DNA of 64,000 nucleotides, from positions 62,001 through 126,000 of the forward strand of contig NZ_VCNA01000003.1 of the NCBI RefSeq assembly GCF_006170445.1. Direction: 5' to 3'. Positions 46,344 through 55,985 of this stretch are shown one piece after another; positions within the stretch are counted from its first letter, which is position 1, and every line of letters starts with the position of its first letter. Origin of the DNA: Brevibacillus dissolubilis (GTDB lineage: Bacteria > Bacillota > Bacilli > Brevibacillales > Brevibacillaceae). The notes below the pieces were generated by a model. That model made no database searches. It worked only from the letters and a program-made list of their open reading frames with translations, and was not told the origin of the DNA. A program made the position numbers and the translations under genes.

Positions 46344-47863
46344 ACTCTCGCCCCCTCTAGAAATAACTGCTCTGCCTTTTCCAATGCGCGGATCATCCCC
46401 GCTGCTTTATTCACCGTCTCCTGATACTCGCTCTCTGGTACGGAATCTGCAACGATCCCTGCCCCTGCCTGCATATGGGCTACGCCGTCTTTGAACAGCA
46501 GTGTACGGATCGTGATACACATATCGAGATTGCCCGTAAAGCTGATGTAGCCAATCGCCCCTGAGTAGGTGTGACGCGCATCCGGCTCCAGCTCGGCGAT
46601 GATCTCCATGGCCCTAATCTTCGGCGCTCCAGACACCGTACCCGCAGGAAATGCGGCCAGCAACGCATCGAATGCATCCAGATCCTTGCGCAATTTGCCC
46701 GTTACGTGGGAAACAATGTGCATGACATGGGAGTAGTTTTCAATTACCATCTGCTCTTCTACCTGTACGCTTCCGTATTCAGCGACACGGCCTACATCGT
46801 TGCGTCCAAGGTCTAAGAGCATATAGTGCTCGGCGCGCTCTTTCGGGTCTTGCAACAAATCCTCAGCAAGTGCTGCATCCTCCTCGGGTGTCGCTCCACG
46901 CTTGCGGGTGCCTGCGATCGGACGCACCTCTACCTTTTGATCCTCGACGCGTACAAGAAGCTCTGGGGAGGTCCCGACGATCGTCTCTCCCTCGTATTGC
47001 AGGATGTACATGTATGGGGACGGATTCAGCGTACGCAGCACACGATAGACGGAGAATGGGTCTACCTGGGTCTCGATGGAGAAGCGCTGTGACAGTACCA
47101 CTTGGAAAATATCACCGGCAGCAATATACTCCTTGGCTTCGCGTACAATCCGTTCAAATTCCTCTTGCTCCATATTCGGTTTCACCGGCAGCTTCGGTGC
47201 GCTTTCGTTGGACACGGTGATCGGACGCAGCTGAAGCGAGCTGTGGAGTGGTGCGGATGCCTTTTCAGACAGGTCGAGCAGACGGCTGCACACCTCTGCA
47301 TACTTCTGTTCGAGCACTTCCGGGGTATCGCCCGCTTCCACTTGCAGGTTGACGATTAATTGGATCTCTTGCTTGAGATGGTCGAATGCGATCAGTTCAT
47401 CGATAAACAGGAAACGCATGTCAGCCACATTCACCGACTCTTTTTTATGCGGCGGCAGTTTTGGCTCAAAATAATGCAAGGTATTGTAGCCAAAGAATCC
47501 AACCGCACCGCCAGTCAGACGAGGGAAGCCGGCCAATTGCGGACTTGTGAACGGTTTAGTCAGCTCTCGCAGGGTATTGACCGGGTTGCCATGGAGCGTC
47601 TCTGTCTCTTCCACACCGCGGCGGCCGATGGTGATGTCATGGCCTTTTGCCTCGATGGTCATAAACGGACGCAATCCAATAAACGAATAACGGGCCCAAC
47701 GCGCACCGCCTTCGACACTCTCAAGCAAGAAGGAATTATCTTGACGGAATTTGTGATAGAGGCGGATCGGGGTTTCTTGATCAGCCAGGAGGGTAAGCTT
47801 CACAGGGATAAAGGAATACTGCTCGGAAAGGGAAAGTACTTCAGGGAATGTTGGGGTAAACAC
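46340..47863 (-). CDS. trpE: anthranilate synthase component I
   Basis: A 507-residue chorismate-using enzyme. C-terminal catalytic motifs are intact: IAAGDIFQVVLSQRF near 243-257, VRPIAGTRKRGATPEED near 320, DLGRNDVGRV, and PAGTVSGAPKIRAMEII near 410. Start is GTG at 47863 with GAGGTG 10 nt upstream. First gene of trpEDCF, controlled by the TRAP leader upstream. trpG is not adjacent. Confidence 0.96.
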   Translation of the reverse strand: MFTPTFPEVLSLSEQYSFIPVKLTLLADQETPIRLYHKFRQDNSFLLESVEGGARWARYSFIGLRPFMTIEAKGHDITIGRRGVEETETLHGNPVNTLRELTKPFTSPQLAGFPRLTGGAVGFFGYNTLHYFEPKLPPHKKESVNVADMRFLFIDELIAFDHLKQEIQLIVNLQVEAGDTPEVLEQKYAEVCSRLLDLSEKASAPLHSSLQLRPITVSNESAPKLPVKPNMEQEEFERIVREAKEYIAAGDIFQVVLSQRFSIETQVDPFSVYRVLRTLNPSPYMYILQYEGETIVGTSPELLVRVEDQKVEVRPIAGTRKRGATPEEDAALAEDLLQDPKERAEHYMLLDLGRNDVGRVAEYGSVQVEEQMVIENYSHVMHIVSHVTGKLRKDLDAFDALLAAFPAGTVSGAPKIRAMEIIAELEPDARHTYSGAIGYISFTGNLDMCITIRTLLFKDGVAHMQAGAGIVADSVPESEYQETVNKAAGMIRALEKAEQLFLEGARV

Positions 47864-47921
47864 GGATATTTTTCACCTCTTCTGTGGATGGCGAAGGGGT
47901 GATTGGGGGGAGAAAGTATGC

Positions 47922-47955
47922 AAAAGAATCCAAGGACAAAAGCATCCTTGGATTC
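47922..47955 (-). terminator. trp leader attenuator (intrinsic terminator)
   Basis: Minus strand GAATCCAAGGA pairs perfectly with TCCTTGGATTC, loop of 8 nt, then TTTTG. It ends about 20 nt after the TRAP site and 59 nt before trpE. Its 5' arm contains CCAAG, which can alternatively pair with CTTGG inside the TRAP site (48000-48004). Confidence 0.88.
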
Positions 47956-47974
47956 ATAGTAGGTTCCTATAAAT

Positions 47975-48027
47975 CTCGGCTCCGCTCTTCTCTCCTCAAC
48001 CAAGCTCTTCTCATCTCAACTAGTCTC
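47975..48027 (-). promoter_or_regulatory. TRAP-binding site, 11 triplets
   Basis: On the minus strand eleven triplets follow each other with exact 2-nt spacers over 53 nt: GAG, TAG, GAG, GAG, GAG, TGG, GAG, GAG, GAG, GAG, GAG. Only the sixth (TGG) departs from NAG. TRAP is an 11-mer that wraps one triplet per subunit when loaded with tryptophan. Additional GAG/TAG triplets lie upstream to about 48130. Confidence 0.93.
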
Positions 48028-48131
48028 AACTAAATCAAATACGTTCTAACTGTCATACCTGTTCTGAACTACGCTGTCTACTCTCTGTACTACCTATACT
48101 AAAAACGCTCACTTACTCTCAACTGTCTCTC

Positions 48132-48160
48132 ACTTTAATAAAATCTGATTGTTTTGTCAA
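48132..48160 (-). promoter_or_regulatory. trp operon promoter
   Basis: Minus strand TTGACA at 48155-48160, beginning one base after the aroH stop codon, with a 17-nt spacer to TAAAGT. It starts the roughly 260-nt trp leader. Confidence 0.7.
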
Positions 48161-48161
48161 C

Positions 48162-48530
48162 CTACTTATTCGCCAAATCTGGTCGAAGTTTGACAGCATC
48201 GCGTAAAAACACGTGTTCGATTTCTTTTTGCGACTTGTCGGTGTTGACATGCAGCAGAAGACGGATGCACATCGGAAGGCTGCCCTCTACCGGGATTTCC
48301 TGTGCGCACATGAGCGGCACATACGCCCATTCCGGCCATTCACGTGCCGCTTTCGGTGGAAAAACGGCGTTCAGGTCTTGTGTGGTGGTAAACAGGACGC
48401 TCACGATATCCTCCGGCACAAGGTCATTGCGGCTGACGATCTCTTGAATCAGTTCTTTGGTTGCTGTCACAATCTCTTGTTCCGTGTTGGCCGTCACCGT
48501 GACAGCTCCCCGGATTCCTCTTACGCCCAT
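48162..48530 (-). CDS. aroH: chorismate mutase, AroH type
   Basis: A 122-residue monofunctional chorismate mutase. RGIRGAVTV near 4-12 (active-site Arg), VSVLFTTTQDLNAVFPPKAARE near 44-65 and MCAQEIPVEGSLPMCIRLLLH near 76-96 match the Bacillus trimeric enzyme. Shares one base with the aroB stop. Confidence 0.95.
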   Translation of the reverse strand: MGVRGIRGAVTVTANTEQEIVTATKELIQEIVSRNDLVPEDIVSVLFTTTQDLNAVFPPKAAREWPEWAYVPLMCAQEIPVEGSLPMCIRLLLHVNTDKSQKEIEHVFLRDAVKLRPDLANK

Positions 48531-49642
48531 CAGGAATTCACCTCCGCTGCTTCTTTCATCACTTGATGTATGATGGACTCATCTATTTCTTTTACGATTT
48601 GGGCTTGCCCGATCCGGCTCGGCAGTACGAGTACAAGCTTGCCGCCTACACCTTTTTTGTCGCGCCGCATCACTTCCAGCACCTCATGCGGGTCACAGTG
48701 TGCAGGCCAGGCAGTCGGCAGACGGAAGGCTTGGAGCAGCTCTTCCGTGCGGGTCCGCGTACCTTGTGGGGCAAGCTCAATCCGCTCTGAGAGCTCTGCT
48801 GCCAGCACCATACCGATCGAGATGGCTTCCCCGTGGTTCAACCGGCTGTAATCACTCAAAGCTTCGAATGCGTGACCAAAGGTGTGTCCGAGATTAAGCA
48901 AGGCACGTACGCCCTGCTCTGTCTCATCCTGTGATACGATGTCTGCTTTGACTGCACATCCTCTATGTATCGCTTCGGCTGTCAAAGCAGAATCTAACTG
49001 ATTGAGCGCCTCGCTGTGCTGCATCAGCCAGTCTACGAAGCCTTCGTCGGAGATCAGACCGTGCTTCGCCACTTCGGCAAAGCCTGCGGCAATCTCACGT
49101 GGAGGCAGCGTGCGCAGTGTCGCTGTATCGTAAATCACCATCAGCGGCTGGTGGAAGGCACCGATCAGGTTTTTGCCCAACTCGTGATTGATCGCCACTT
49201 TGCCGCCGACCGAGCTGTCATGGGCCAAAAGTGTCGTAGGCAGCTGGACAAACGGAATCCCGCGCATATACGTAGCCGCGACAAAGCCTGCCAAGTCGCC
49301 TACCACACCGCCACCCAGCGCCAGAACGACTGACTTGCGGTCGAGTCCGGCGCGAATCGCGGCCCCCATCACTTTTTCATAGACAGCGAACGATTTGGCC
49401 TTTTCGCCGGAGACGACGGTCTCAGATGCCGTCTGATACCCTGCCGCCTCTAAGCTGTCGGTCAGCTGTTGCAGATAGAGCGGGCCTACCTTATCATCTG
49501 TGATGATAAACAGTCTGCTCGTTGTACGTACGCCTTTTTCCTGTAAAAAGGACGGTACCTGTGCCAACAGTCCCTCTCCGATGTGGATCGGGTACGTTCT
49601 CTCTTCCAGATCAACAACAAGGGTGCGGGTCGTTGTGCTCAT
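48530..49642 (-). CDS. aroB: 3-dehydroquinate synthase
   Basis: A 370-residue NAD- and metal-dependent enzyme. GGGVVGDLAGFVAATYMRGI near 98-117, QLPTTLLAHDSSVGGKVAINH near 119-139, and NLGHTFGHAFE near 265 (zinc His). The frame is open 34 codons upstream into aroC, but the ATG at 49642 overlaps the aroC stop (TAATG) and gives the normal N-terminus. Confidence 0.96.
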   Translation of the reverse strand: MSTTTRTLVVDLEERTYPIHIGEGLLAQVPSFLQEKGVRTTSRLFIITDDKVGPLYLQQLTDSLEAAGYQTASETVVSGEKAKSFAVYEKVMGAAIRAGLDRKSVVLALGGGVVGDLAGFVAATYMRGIPFVQLPTTLLAHDSSVGGKVAINHELGKNLIGAFHQPLMVIYDTATLRTLPPREIAAGFAEVAKHGLISDEGFVDWLMQHSEALNQLDSALTAEAIHRGCAVKADIVSQDETEQGVRALLNLGHTFGHAFEALSDYSRLNHGEAISIGMVLAAELSERIELAPQGTRTRTEELLQAFRLPTAWPAHCDPHEVLEVMRRDKKGVGGKLVLVLPSRIGQAQIVKEIDESIIHQVMKEAAEVNS

Positions 49643-50802
49643 TAGAATTTCTCCGTGTATTCGCGGTGTTTGTTGACGTTCTCGATCATCTGCTCGAGGT
49701 GGTTGGATTGGAACTCCTCGCACATCACACGTGCAATCTCCCAAGCTACGACCGCTTCTGCTACCACGCTTGCTGCTGGTACTGCGCAGCTGTCAGAACG
49801 TTCAATCGTTGCCGCAAAGGCTTCCTTACTGTCGATATCAACACTCTGCAACGGTTTGTACAGGGTTGGAATCGGCTTCATCACGCCGCGTACGACGATT
49901 GGCATGCCAGTGGTCATCCCGCCCTCAAGTCCGCCTGCGCGGTTGGTGCTGCGGGAGAAGCCTTTGCCGTCTTCCCAGATGATCTCGTCATGTACCTGTG
50001 AGCCTGGACGACCTGCCGCTTCAAAACCGATCCCGATCTCGACGCCTTTGAACGCTTGGATGCTCATGATCGCCTGAGCGAGACGACCATCCAACTTGCG
50101 GTCCCATTGTACATGGCTACCAAGTCCGACCGGCACACCTTCGACGATGACTTCGACCGTACCGCCGAGGGAATCGCCGTCTTCTTTGGCCTTGTCGATC
50201 AGAGCCATCATCTCTGCTTCTGCCTCTTTGTCCAACACGCGGACAGGGGACTCTTCGGTTTTTGCAATGATTTCATCAATCGGCAGATCTACTTCCTTGG
50301 CGATGACATGTCCAATCTGTCTGACTTGTCCTGCCACTTTAATCCCGAATTGCTCCAACAGCTGCTTCGCCAATGCACCGACAGCTACGCGAACCGCTGT
50401 CTCGCGGGCACTGGAACGCTCCAGGATATTACGCATGTCGCGCTGGTTGTATTTGATCGCACCATTGAGGTCAGCATGGCCTGGACGCGGACGGGAAACG
50501 CGGCGGCGGTCTTCGCCCTCTTCAACCGGCTCGATGCTCATGATGTTGCGCCAGTGCGTCCAGTCTTTATTCTCGACGACCATCGTGATCGGCGCACCTG
50601 TGGTAAACCCGTGGCGGACACCAGAAAGGATTTGCGCTTGGTCTTTCTCAATCTGCATGCGTCGGCCACGACCATGACCTTTTTGGCGGCGATGCAGCTC
50701 CTCATTGATTTTCTCAAATGAAATTGGGAGATTACTCGGTACCCCTTCAATAATTGCTGTTAACTGTGGACCGTGTGATTCTCCTGCTGTCAAATATCTC
50801 AT
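49642..50802 (-). CDS. aroC: chorismate synthase
   Basis: A 386-residue FMN enzyme. [19 protein letters not shown] near 2-20, [17 protein letters not shown] near 38-54, and [16 protein letters not shown] near 100-115 are family signatures. First gene of aroCBH, preceded by the small gene at 50936 with its own terminator between. Confidence 0.97.
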   Translation of the reverse strand: MRYLTAGESHGPQLTAIIEGVPSNLPISFEKINEELHRRQKGHGRGRRMQIEKDQAQILSGVRHGFTTGAPITMVVENKDWTHWRNIMSIEPVEEGEDRRRVSRPRPGHADLNGAIKYNQRDMRNILERSSARETAVRVAVGALAKQLLEQFGIKVAGQVRQIGHVIAKEVDLPIDEIIAKTEESPVRVLDKEAEAEMMALIDKAKEDGDSLGGTVEVIVEGVPVGLGSHVQWDRKLDGRLAQAIMSIQAFKGVEIGIGFEAAGRPGSQVHDEIIWEDGKGFSRSTNRAGGLEGGMTTGMPIVVRGVMKPIPTLYKPLQSVDIDSKEAFAATIERSDSCAVPAASVVAEAVVAWEIARVMCEEFQSNHLEQMIENVNKHREYTEKF

Positions 50803-50880
50803 CTCTTCTCTCCTCCTGATAATCCTTTAGCGCTTTTATGTGCAATAGTAACACACTTTTCTGGTGATGAAAACCATAAA

Positions 50881-50916
50881 CAAAAACAAAATGCTTCTCC
50901 AGCGAAAGAGAAGCAC
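50881..50916 (-). terminator. intrinsic terminator after the 55-residue gene
   Basis: Minus strand TGCTTCTC/GAGAAGCA stem followed by TTTTGTTTTTG. Confidence 0.8.
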
Positions 50917-50935
50917 CCGATTCGAGCTACTTGGT

Positions 50936-51103
50936 TTATGCGTTGTCCGCGACAGCGAACGGATTTGGGTGCAGTGGACGGCTTCGAACATCCACTGATA
51001 CGAGGTCATCCATCTGACTTTTTTCTGCGCCCAGAATCTGCCCGCACTCTTGCAAGGTGATAAGTCCACGGCGGTATGCTTCAATCACTTTTGCTTTGTC
51101 CAT
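50936..51103 (-). CDS. small helix-turn-helix-like protein, 55 residues
   Basis: ATG at 51103 preceded by TTAAGGAGGCAT, stop at 50936, terminator 20 nt on. The product begins MDKAKVIEAYRRGLITLQEC and continues GQILGAEKSQMDDLV. The segment 5-35 looks like a short helix-turn-helix of the kind found in small Bacillales regulators (ITLQECGQILG), and the tail ends HPNPFAVADNA. Its own ribosome site and terminator argue that it is real. The function is unknown; it stands between cheR and aroC. Confidence 0.7.
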   Translation of the reverse strand: MDKAKVIEAYRRGLITLQECGQILGAEKSQMDDLVSVDVRSRPLHPNPFAVADNA

Positions 51104-51184
51104 GTATTTATGCCTCCTTAAGCATTCTCTTATATGCTTATTTTTGGAAAATTCTCAGGAGGATATACATGGGCACTCACCAAA

Positions 51185-51964
51185 TTACCCCATTTTTTTA
51201 TAAAAGAAGGTATCTTCTGCTTCGAAATTATACTGTTGCGGTTGAAAAATCTGTTCAGTGCTGCCGACGAACAAGACACCACCCGGGCGAAGTGCACGGC
51301 TGAACTTCTGGTACAGCTCATGCTTGGCTTCCTCGGTGAAATAGATCATGACGTTGCGGCAGACGATGAGATCGAAGCCACTCTCGAACGGATCAGCCAG
51401 CAGATTCTGCTTTTTGAACGTGACGGCGTTCTTCACGTCTTGTGAGATCCGGTAGGTGATCCCGTCTTTGGCAAAATATTTGGTCAGGAGGTCTTTCGGA
51501 CAATCCTGCAGGGAACGGTCCGTATAGACGCCCTGCTTGGCCTTGGCGATGGCCCCTTCGTCGATGTCGGTCGCCATAATGCTCGCGTCGCGCAAAAGCC
51601 CCATTTTGAGCAGAAGCAATGTCAGTGTATAAGGCTCCTCCCCTGTTGAGCAGGCCGCACTCCAGATTTTTAGGCGGCGCGATTCGCGGTGCAGGCGAGG
51701 CATGATTTTTTTCTCCAGAACATCCCATCGGCTTGGATTGCGGAAAAATTCAGAGACGTTGATCGTCATGCGGTCCAGGAATTCATAAAAGAGCTCCTGA
51801 TCTTTGCTCAACGCCTCAAAATAGGCGGCAAAGGTGTTGTACCCGCGTTTCAGGCGAAGCGAGGTGAGACGGCGCTTCATCTGTGCTTCTTTGTAAAGGG
51901 CGAGGTCAATGCCCGTCTTTTTCTTGATGCTTGCTATAAATTGGAGAAAGTCTTTATCTTCCAT
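51185..51964 (-). CDS. cheR: chemotaxis protein-glutamate O-methyltransferase
   Basis: A 259-residue enzyme that methylates chemoreceptors with SAM. N-terminal helical domain (about 1-75), then the Rossmann domain with [19 protein letters not shown] near 99-117, [13 protein letters not shown] near 136, and [21 protein letters not shown] near 194-214. The place between ndk and aroC matches B. subtilis and implies motility. Confidence 0.95.
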   Translation of the reverse strand: MEDKDFLQFIASIKKKTGIDLALYKEAQMKRRLTSLRLKRGYNTFAAYFEALSKDQELFYEFLDRMTINVSEFFRNPSRWDVLEKKIMPRLHRESRRLKIWSAACSTGEEPYTLTLLLLKMGLLRDASIMATDIDEGAIAKAKQGVYTDRSLQDCPKDLLTKYFAKDGITYRISQDVKNAVTFKKQNLLADPFESGFDLIVCRNVMIYFTEEAKHELYQKFSRALRPGGVLFVGSTEQIFQPQQYNFEAEDTFFYKKMG

Positions 51965-52040
51965 CGGTACACAAAGCCTCCTTCGTTGACTGAATTTCCA
52001 TTCGCTATCGGGGCTTTCGATTCCTGCCAGGAAAGATCAA

Positions 52041-52077
52041 AAACAAAAAGAAAAAGACCCCACTACGAGGTCTTTTC
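52041..52077 (-). terminator. intrinsic terminator after ndk
   Basis: Minus strand AAAAGACCTCG/(T)GGGGTCTTTT stem followed by TCTTTTTG, in the ndk-cheR gap. Confidence 0.8.
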
Positions 52078-52092
52078 CCTTTTTCGTCAAAA

Positions 52093-52536
52093 TTAAATCC
52101 AGCGTTGGATTGTTTTATCGAAAGAAAGCACTTCGGACTCGTTGAACCAGAGACCGATTTCACGAGCTGCAGACTCAGGGGAGTCAGAACCGTGGATGAT
52201 GTTCATGCCAACGGATACTGCGAAGTCGCCACGGATGGTGCCAGGTGCAGCGTCAGCTGGGTTGGTTTTACCCATCATGTTACGAGCAGTTGCGATTACG
52301 TTCGCACCTTCCCATACCATTGCAAAAACTGGGCCGGAAGTGATGAAGTCAACGAGTTCGCCGAAGAAAGGACGCTCTTTGTGCTCACCGTAGTGCTCTT
52401 CTGCGAGTTCACGGGATACGTTCATGAGTTTCGCACCTGCAAGTTTGAAACCTTTTTTCTCGAAACGAGCAACGATTTCACCGGTCAGGTTACGTTGTAC
52501 GCCGTCTGGCTTAACCATGATAAATGTTCTTTCCAT
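52093..52536 (-). CDS. ndk: nucleoside diphosphate kinase
   Basis: A 147-residue enzyme that moves phosphate from NTP to [24 protein letters not shown] at the start and the active-site loop [12 protein letters not shown] with the phosphohistidine near 115. The ATG at 52536 has GGAGG with 8-nt spacing; five upstream codons in frame are not used. Confidence 0.97.
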   Translation of the reverse strand: MERTFIMVKPDGVQRNLTGEIVARFEKKGFKLAGAKLMNVSRELAEEHYGEHKERPFFGELVDFITSGPVFAMVWEGANVIATARNMMGKTNPADAAPGTIRGDFAVSVGMNIIHGSDSPESAAREIGLWFNESEVLSFDKTIQRWI

Positions 52537-52658
52537 GAGTGATGCCTCCAATTAGCTCTTATGTATTAGGCTTTCTGTGATGAAAACCTTTTGGACAACC
52601 AACGAAAATTTTATCAAAGATAGGACAAGCAAGCAACTCTAAACACGTAAAAATTCAA

Positions 52659-53624
52659 TTAAAAATTGCGTGCACCGATAAAATTGGCGATTTCTAAGAG
52701 AGATCGCTTGGTTGTGGTCTCCGGCAGATCGGCCAGAGCATCCTTAGCCAGGTTGATATAACGGTCAGCCACCTGACGGGCGAACTCGATCCCCTCACCT
52801 GCGCGGATCAGTGCAATCGCCTCGTCGATATGATCATCGACCGTTCCTTCTTTAATCCACTTCTGAAAACGTTCACGGTCCGCTCCTACAAATGCGCTGT
52901 AGAGGGCAGGCAGTGTGATGTTACCTTGGCGCAGGTCGCTTCCCGCCGGCTTGCCGAGCTGCTGCTCTGTACCGGTGAAGTCTAAAATATCATCCCGCAC
53001 CTGAAACGCCATCCCGGCATTGTAGCCAAAACGGTACATGCGTCTCACAATCTCAGGCTCAGCGTCGGCCGCAATCGCTCCAAGCTGGCAGCTGATCGCG
53101 ATGAGAAGGGCTGTCTTGCGCTTGATACGGCGCAGGTACGTACGCAGACCCTGATCCCAATTGTTCAGGTCGCGTACCTGCTCGATCTCCCCTTTGCACA
53201 TCTCCACGATGGCTTTGGAGAGAATCCGGTGAATCTCCGGATTTTTCAATTCGGTAGCGACCATCAGCGCTTTACCCAAAATATAATCGCCCGTATACAT
53301 CGCCACACGGTTGTCCCATTTGGCCCGGACGGTATCTTTGCCGCGGCGCTTATCAGCGTCGTCAACTACGTCATCGTGAACCAGTGTCGCCATGTGGATC
53401 AGCTCAAGCGGAACCGCCACATAGGACAGCTTGGTCAGATCATACTGACCCAGTTGACCCGCGAGCAGGACAAAAACCGGACGAATCCGCTTGCCCCCTG
53501 CTTTGAGCAGGTGGGTCGAGGATTGATGCAGCTCTACGTTCTGTGGATCAATCGCCCGCTCCAGCTCCCGCTCAATGAATTGAATATCTGATTGAAATTC
53601 GGCGTAAATATCGACAAGGTTCAT
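52659..53624 (-). CDS. hepT: heptaprenyl diphosphate synthase, large subunit
   Basis: A 321-residue trans-polyprenyl synthase. KAGGKRIRPVFVLL near 42-55, first Asp-rich motif HDDVVDDADKRRGKDT near 85-100, second near 215 (FQVRDDILDF). With HepS it makes the C35 side chain of menaquinone-7. ATG at 53624 has AGGTGG at 5-nt spacing; a GTG three codons upstream is the alternative. Separated from hepS by four menaquinone genes. Confidence 0.93.
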   Translation of the reverse strand: MNLVDIYAEFQSDIQFIERELERAIDPQNVELHQSSTHLLKAGGKRIRPVFVLLAGQLGQYDLTKLSYVAVPLELIHMATLVHDDVVDDADKRRGKDTVRAKWDNRVAMYTGDYILGKALMVATELKNPEIHRILSKAIVEMCKGEIEQVRDLNNWDQGLRTYLRRIKRKTALLIAISCQLGAIAADAEPEIVRRMYRFGYNAGMAFQVRDDILDFTGTEQQLGKPAGSDLRQGNITLPALYSAFVGADRERFQKWIKEGTVDDHIDEAIALIRAGEGIEFARQVADRYINLAKDALADLPETTTKRSLLEIANFIGARNF

Positions 53625-53642
53625 CCGTTCCACCTGATTCGT

Positions 53643-54500
53643 TTACGTAGTTGGGGTTGCTTTGGCCCCTGCTTCCCACTGAACCACTTTTACCGGTCCT
53701 GCTAAGAGACCCAGCTCGGCGGCACAGGCAAAAAAGTATTCCAGTCCTTCGATCTGAACCGGGGACAGGTCATAGCCCAGACCGCGGAAATAAGCGGTCC
53801 ACGTCTCTTCATCACCGCCAAAATGCCCTTGGCAATGACGGACGATATCATCTAGACTCTGCATGCTTTTTTGTTTGCTGGCCAGAAATTCGGTATGGAT
53901 CTGTGCGACCAGATCAGCATGTTCGGCGAGTGCATCCTTTCGCACGGTCCACAATGCTGTGGTCAACGGGTACCCTGTAAAGTCGTTCCAGAGTTCTCCC
54001 AGATCATATACATGGTACTCTTTGTTGTTGCGATATGCAAGCAAGGCCTCGTCACCGATCAGTACAGCGACCTCATGATCCTTCATCATATCGGCAAGGA
54101 CGGGCGCGCACATGTCATAGGTAACAGTATGACCGTGAAACTTTTGCAAAATAATTTTGGTCAGATTAATCGATGTGGCTGACGTGTTGGTCAGGGCTAC
54201 ACGCGCTCCATCCAGCTCCTCAATCGGCTTTTTGCTAAAAATGAAGAGAGAGCCTACACGGCGCTTGGCGCTTACGGACAAGTCCGGCAGAACCAGATAA
54301 GAATCCGCATGCTCGGCATAACTGAAAGCGGAGATTGGCCCGATGTGGATTTCGCCACGGGACATCGCCAGATTGAGTTGGGCTGGAACTTGCTCAATGA
54401 AGTCAACCTGGTCACGAAAGCGCTCTTGATCGAAATAGTAGGTGACTGGAAGTGTGTTGGTATACGAGATCTGTCCGATTTTCAAGGCTTTTTGACTCAT
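53643..54500 (-). CDS. mqnA: chorismate dehydratase of the futalosine pathway
   Basis: A 285-residue protein of the MqnA/MqnD periplasmic-binding-protein fold. KIGQISYTNTLPVTYYF near 7-23, GEIHIGPISAFSYAEHAD near 49-66, TNTSATSINLTKIIL near 103-117, and VLIGDEALLAYRN near 145. MqnA removes water from chorismate to give 3-enolpyruvyl-benzoate, the first committed step of futalosine-type menaquinone synthesis. B. subtilis uses the men pathway and lacks it. Overlaps the ubiX gene by 4 nt. Confidence 0.9.
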   Translation of the reverse strand: MSQKALKIGQISYTNTLPVTYYFDQERFRDQVDFIEQVPAQLNLAMSRGEIHIGPISAFSYAEHADSYLVLPDLSVSAKRRVGSLFIFSKKPIEELDGARVALTNTSATSINLTKIILQKFHGHTVTYDMCAPVLADMMKDHEVAVLIGDEALLAYRNNKEYHVYDLGELWNDFTGYPLTTALWTVRKDALAEHADLVAQIHTEFLASKQKSMQSLDDIVRHCQGHFGGDEETWTAYFRGLGYDLSPVQIEGLEYFFACAAELGLLAGPVKVVQWEAGAKATPTT

Positions 54501-55114
54501 TCGCTTGTGTCCCCCCAGCGTCGGAAAAGCGTATGAGGGATGTCCAGCTGATCCAGGGTTTTGCCAACGACGAAATTCACGATGTCATCAAGCGTCTGTG
54601 GACGTTGATAAAAGCCTGGCATGGCTGGCACGATACGCGCTCCGATACGGCTTAATGTCAGCATATTTTCCAAATGAATCGCATTGAGCGGTGTTTCACG
54701 CGGTACAATAATCAGCTTGCGGCCTTCCTTGAGCATGACGTCTGCGACACGCTCCATCAGGTTGCCGGACGCCCCGTGGGCTATCCCTGAGAGCGTACCC
54801 ATGGAGCACGGCATGATCACCATACCGTCACTCCGATACGAGCCACTCGCCGCCGGACAGTTGAAGTTGCGCTGGTGCCAGTAGAACAATTCACCACTGG
54901 AGTCGCCCCTCAGCTTATCCTGCAAAAATGCTTCACGGTCTTCAGGTGCTTCCACCGACCAGTCCAGCTCGTCGTGAAACACCTGCCAGCCCGCTTCGGT
55001 CACCATCAGATGAACCGTATGCCCGCCTTTTAGCAGTTCCTGTACCAGACGGACACCATAAATCGCTCCGCTTGCTCCGGTAATTCCTACTGCCAGCTTT
55101 TTGCCGCTGCTCAT
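54497..55114 (-). CDS. ubiX: UbiX-family flavin prenyltransferase
   Basis: A 205-residue flavoprotein. AVGITGASGAIYGVRLVQEL near 8-27, CSMGTLSGIAHGASGNLMERVADVMLKEGRKLIIVPRETPLN region near 102-143, and MPGFYQRPQTLDDIVNFVVG near 165-184. It prenylates FMN to make the cofactor of a UbiD-type decarboxylase, needed late in the futalosine pathway. Overlaps its neighbours by 4 nt on both sides. The UbiD partner is not in the window. Confidence 0.9.
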   Translation of the reverse strand: MSSGKKLAVGITGASGAIYGVRLVQELLKGGHTVHLMVTEAGWQVFHDELDWSVEAPEDREAFLQDKLRGDSSGELFYWHQRNFNCPAASGSYRSDGMVIMPCSMGTLSGIAHGASGNLMERVADVMLKEGRKLIIVPRETPLNAIHLENMLTLSRIGARIVPAMPGFYQRPQTLDDIVNFVVGKTLDQLDIPHTLFRRWGDTSE

Positions 55115-55977
55115 AGGAACACCAGATCGATCATCGTGAAGACAAACATCACGACGCTCAATACACCGTTCATGTTGAAAAACGCCATATCCAGCTTGGA
55201 CAGGTCGTTTGGCTTGACCAAGGAATGCTCATACACCAGAATCACAGCGGAGACGATTACACCAATCAGGAACCAGATAGACAAAGACGCATACAGATAC
55301 AGGCTAAACAGACCGATGATGGTCAGGATATGACATCCACGGGCGATCAGGAGCGCATTGGCAATCCCAAAACGGCTCGGTACGGAGAACAATCCTGCCT
55401 GACGGTCAAAATCAGCATCTTGGCACGCATAGATGATATCAAAGCCTGCTGTCCACAGTACGACGGAGAGGAACAACAGCATCGCTGTCGTATCGATTTG
55501 ACCTGTGGTAGCTACCCAGCCGCCCAACGGACCAAATCCAATCGCCACACCGAGGACAAAATGGCACAACCACGTAAAGCGTTTGGTGTAGGAATAAAGG
55601 ATGAGGACGAACACTGCAAGCGGTAACAACTTGACTGCAAGATCATTGAGCTGGAACGCTGCATAGAAGAGTGCCGCAAATGATACAACGATAAAAGCAA
55701 CCACTTCCAACGCAGAGAGAAGACCAGCCGGAATCGCACGGGTGGCTGTTCTTGGGTTCTTCGCGTCGATGAAACGGTCGATAAGGCGGTTGAGCGACAT
55801 CGCTGCACTTCTCGCCCCGACCATCGCTACGATTACCCAGAAAATCTCCGACCAGGTCGGCCATGTGCCTTCGACCACGATACTTCCCAATACCGCCCCC
55901 ATAAAAGCAAACGGCAACGCAAAAATCGAGTGCTCAAACTTGATCATCTCTAGGATAATTTTAATTTTATTAATCAT
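55111..55977 (-). CDS. UbiA-family prenyltransferase (MqnP type)
   Basis: A 288-residue protein with eight or nine transmembrane helices. First Asp motif NRLIDRFIDAKNPRTATR near 63-80, second near 185 (YACQDADFDRQAGLFSVPSRFG). It attaches the polyprenyl chain to the aromatic acid of menaquinone. Context with mqnA and ubiX favours the MqnP role over 4-hydroxybenzoate (ubiquinone) use. Confidence 0.9.
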   Translation of the reverse strand: MINKIKIILEMIKFEHSIFALPFAFMGAVLGSIVVEGTWPTWSEIFWVIVAMVGARSAAMSLNRLIDRFIDAKNPRTATRAIPAGLLSALEVVAFIVVSFAALFYAAFQLNDLAVKLLPLAVFVLILYSYTKRFTWLCHFVLGVAIGFGPLGGWVATTGQIDTTAMLLFLSVVLWTAGFDIIYACQDADFDRQAGLFSVPSRFGIANALLIARGCHILTIIGLFSLYLYASLSIWFLIGVIVSAVILVYEHSLVKPNDLSKLDMAFFNMNGVLSVVMFVFTMIDLVFL

Positions 55978-55985
55978 GTTTACAC

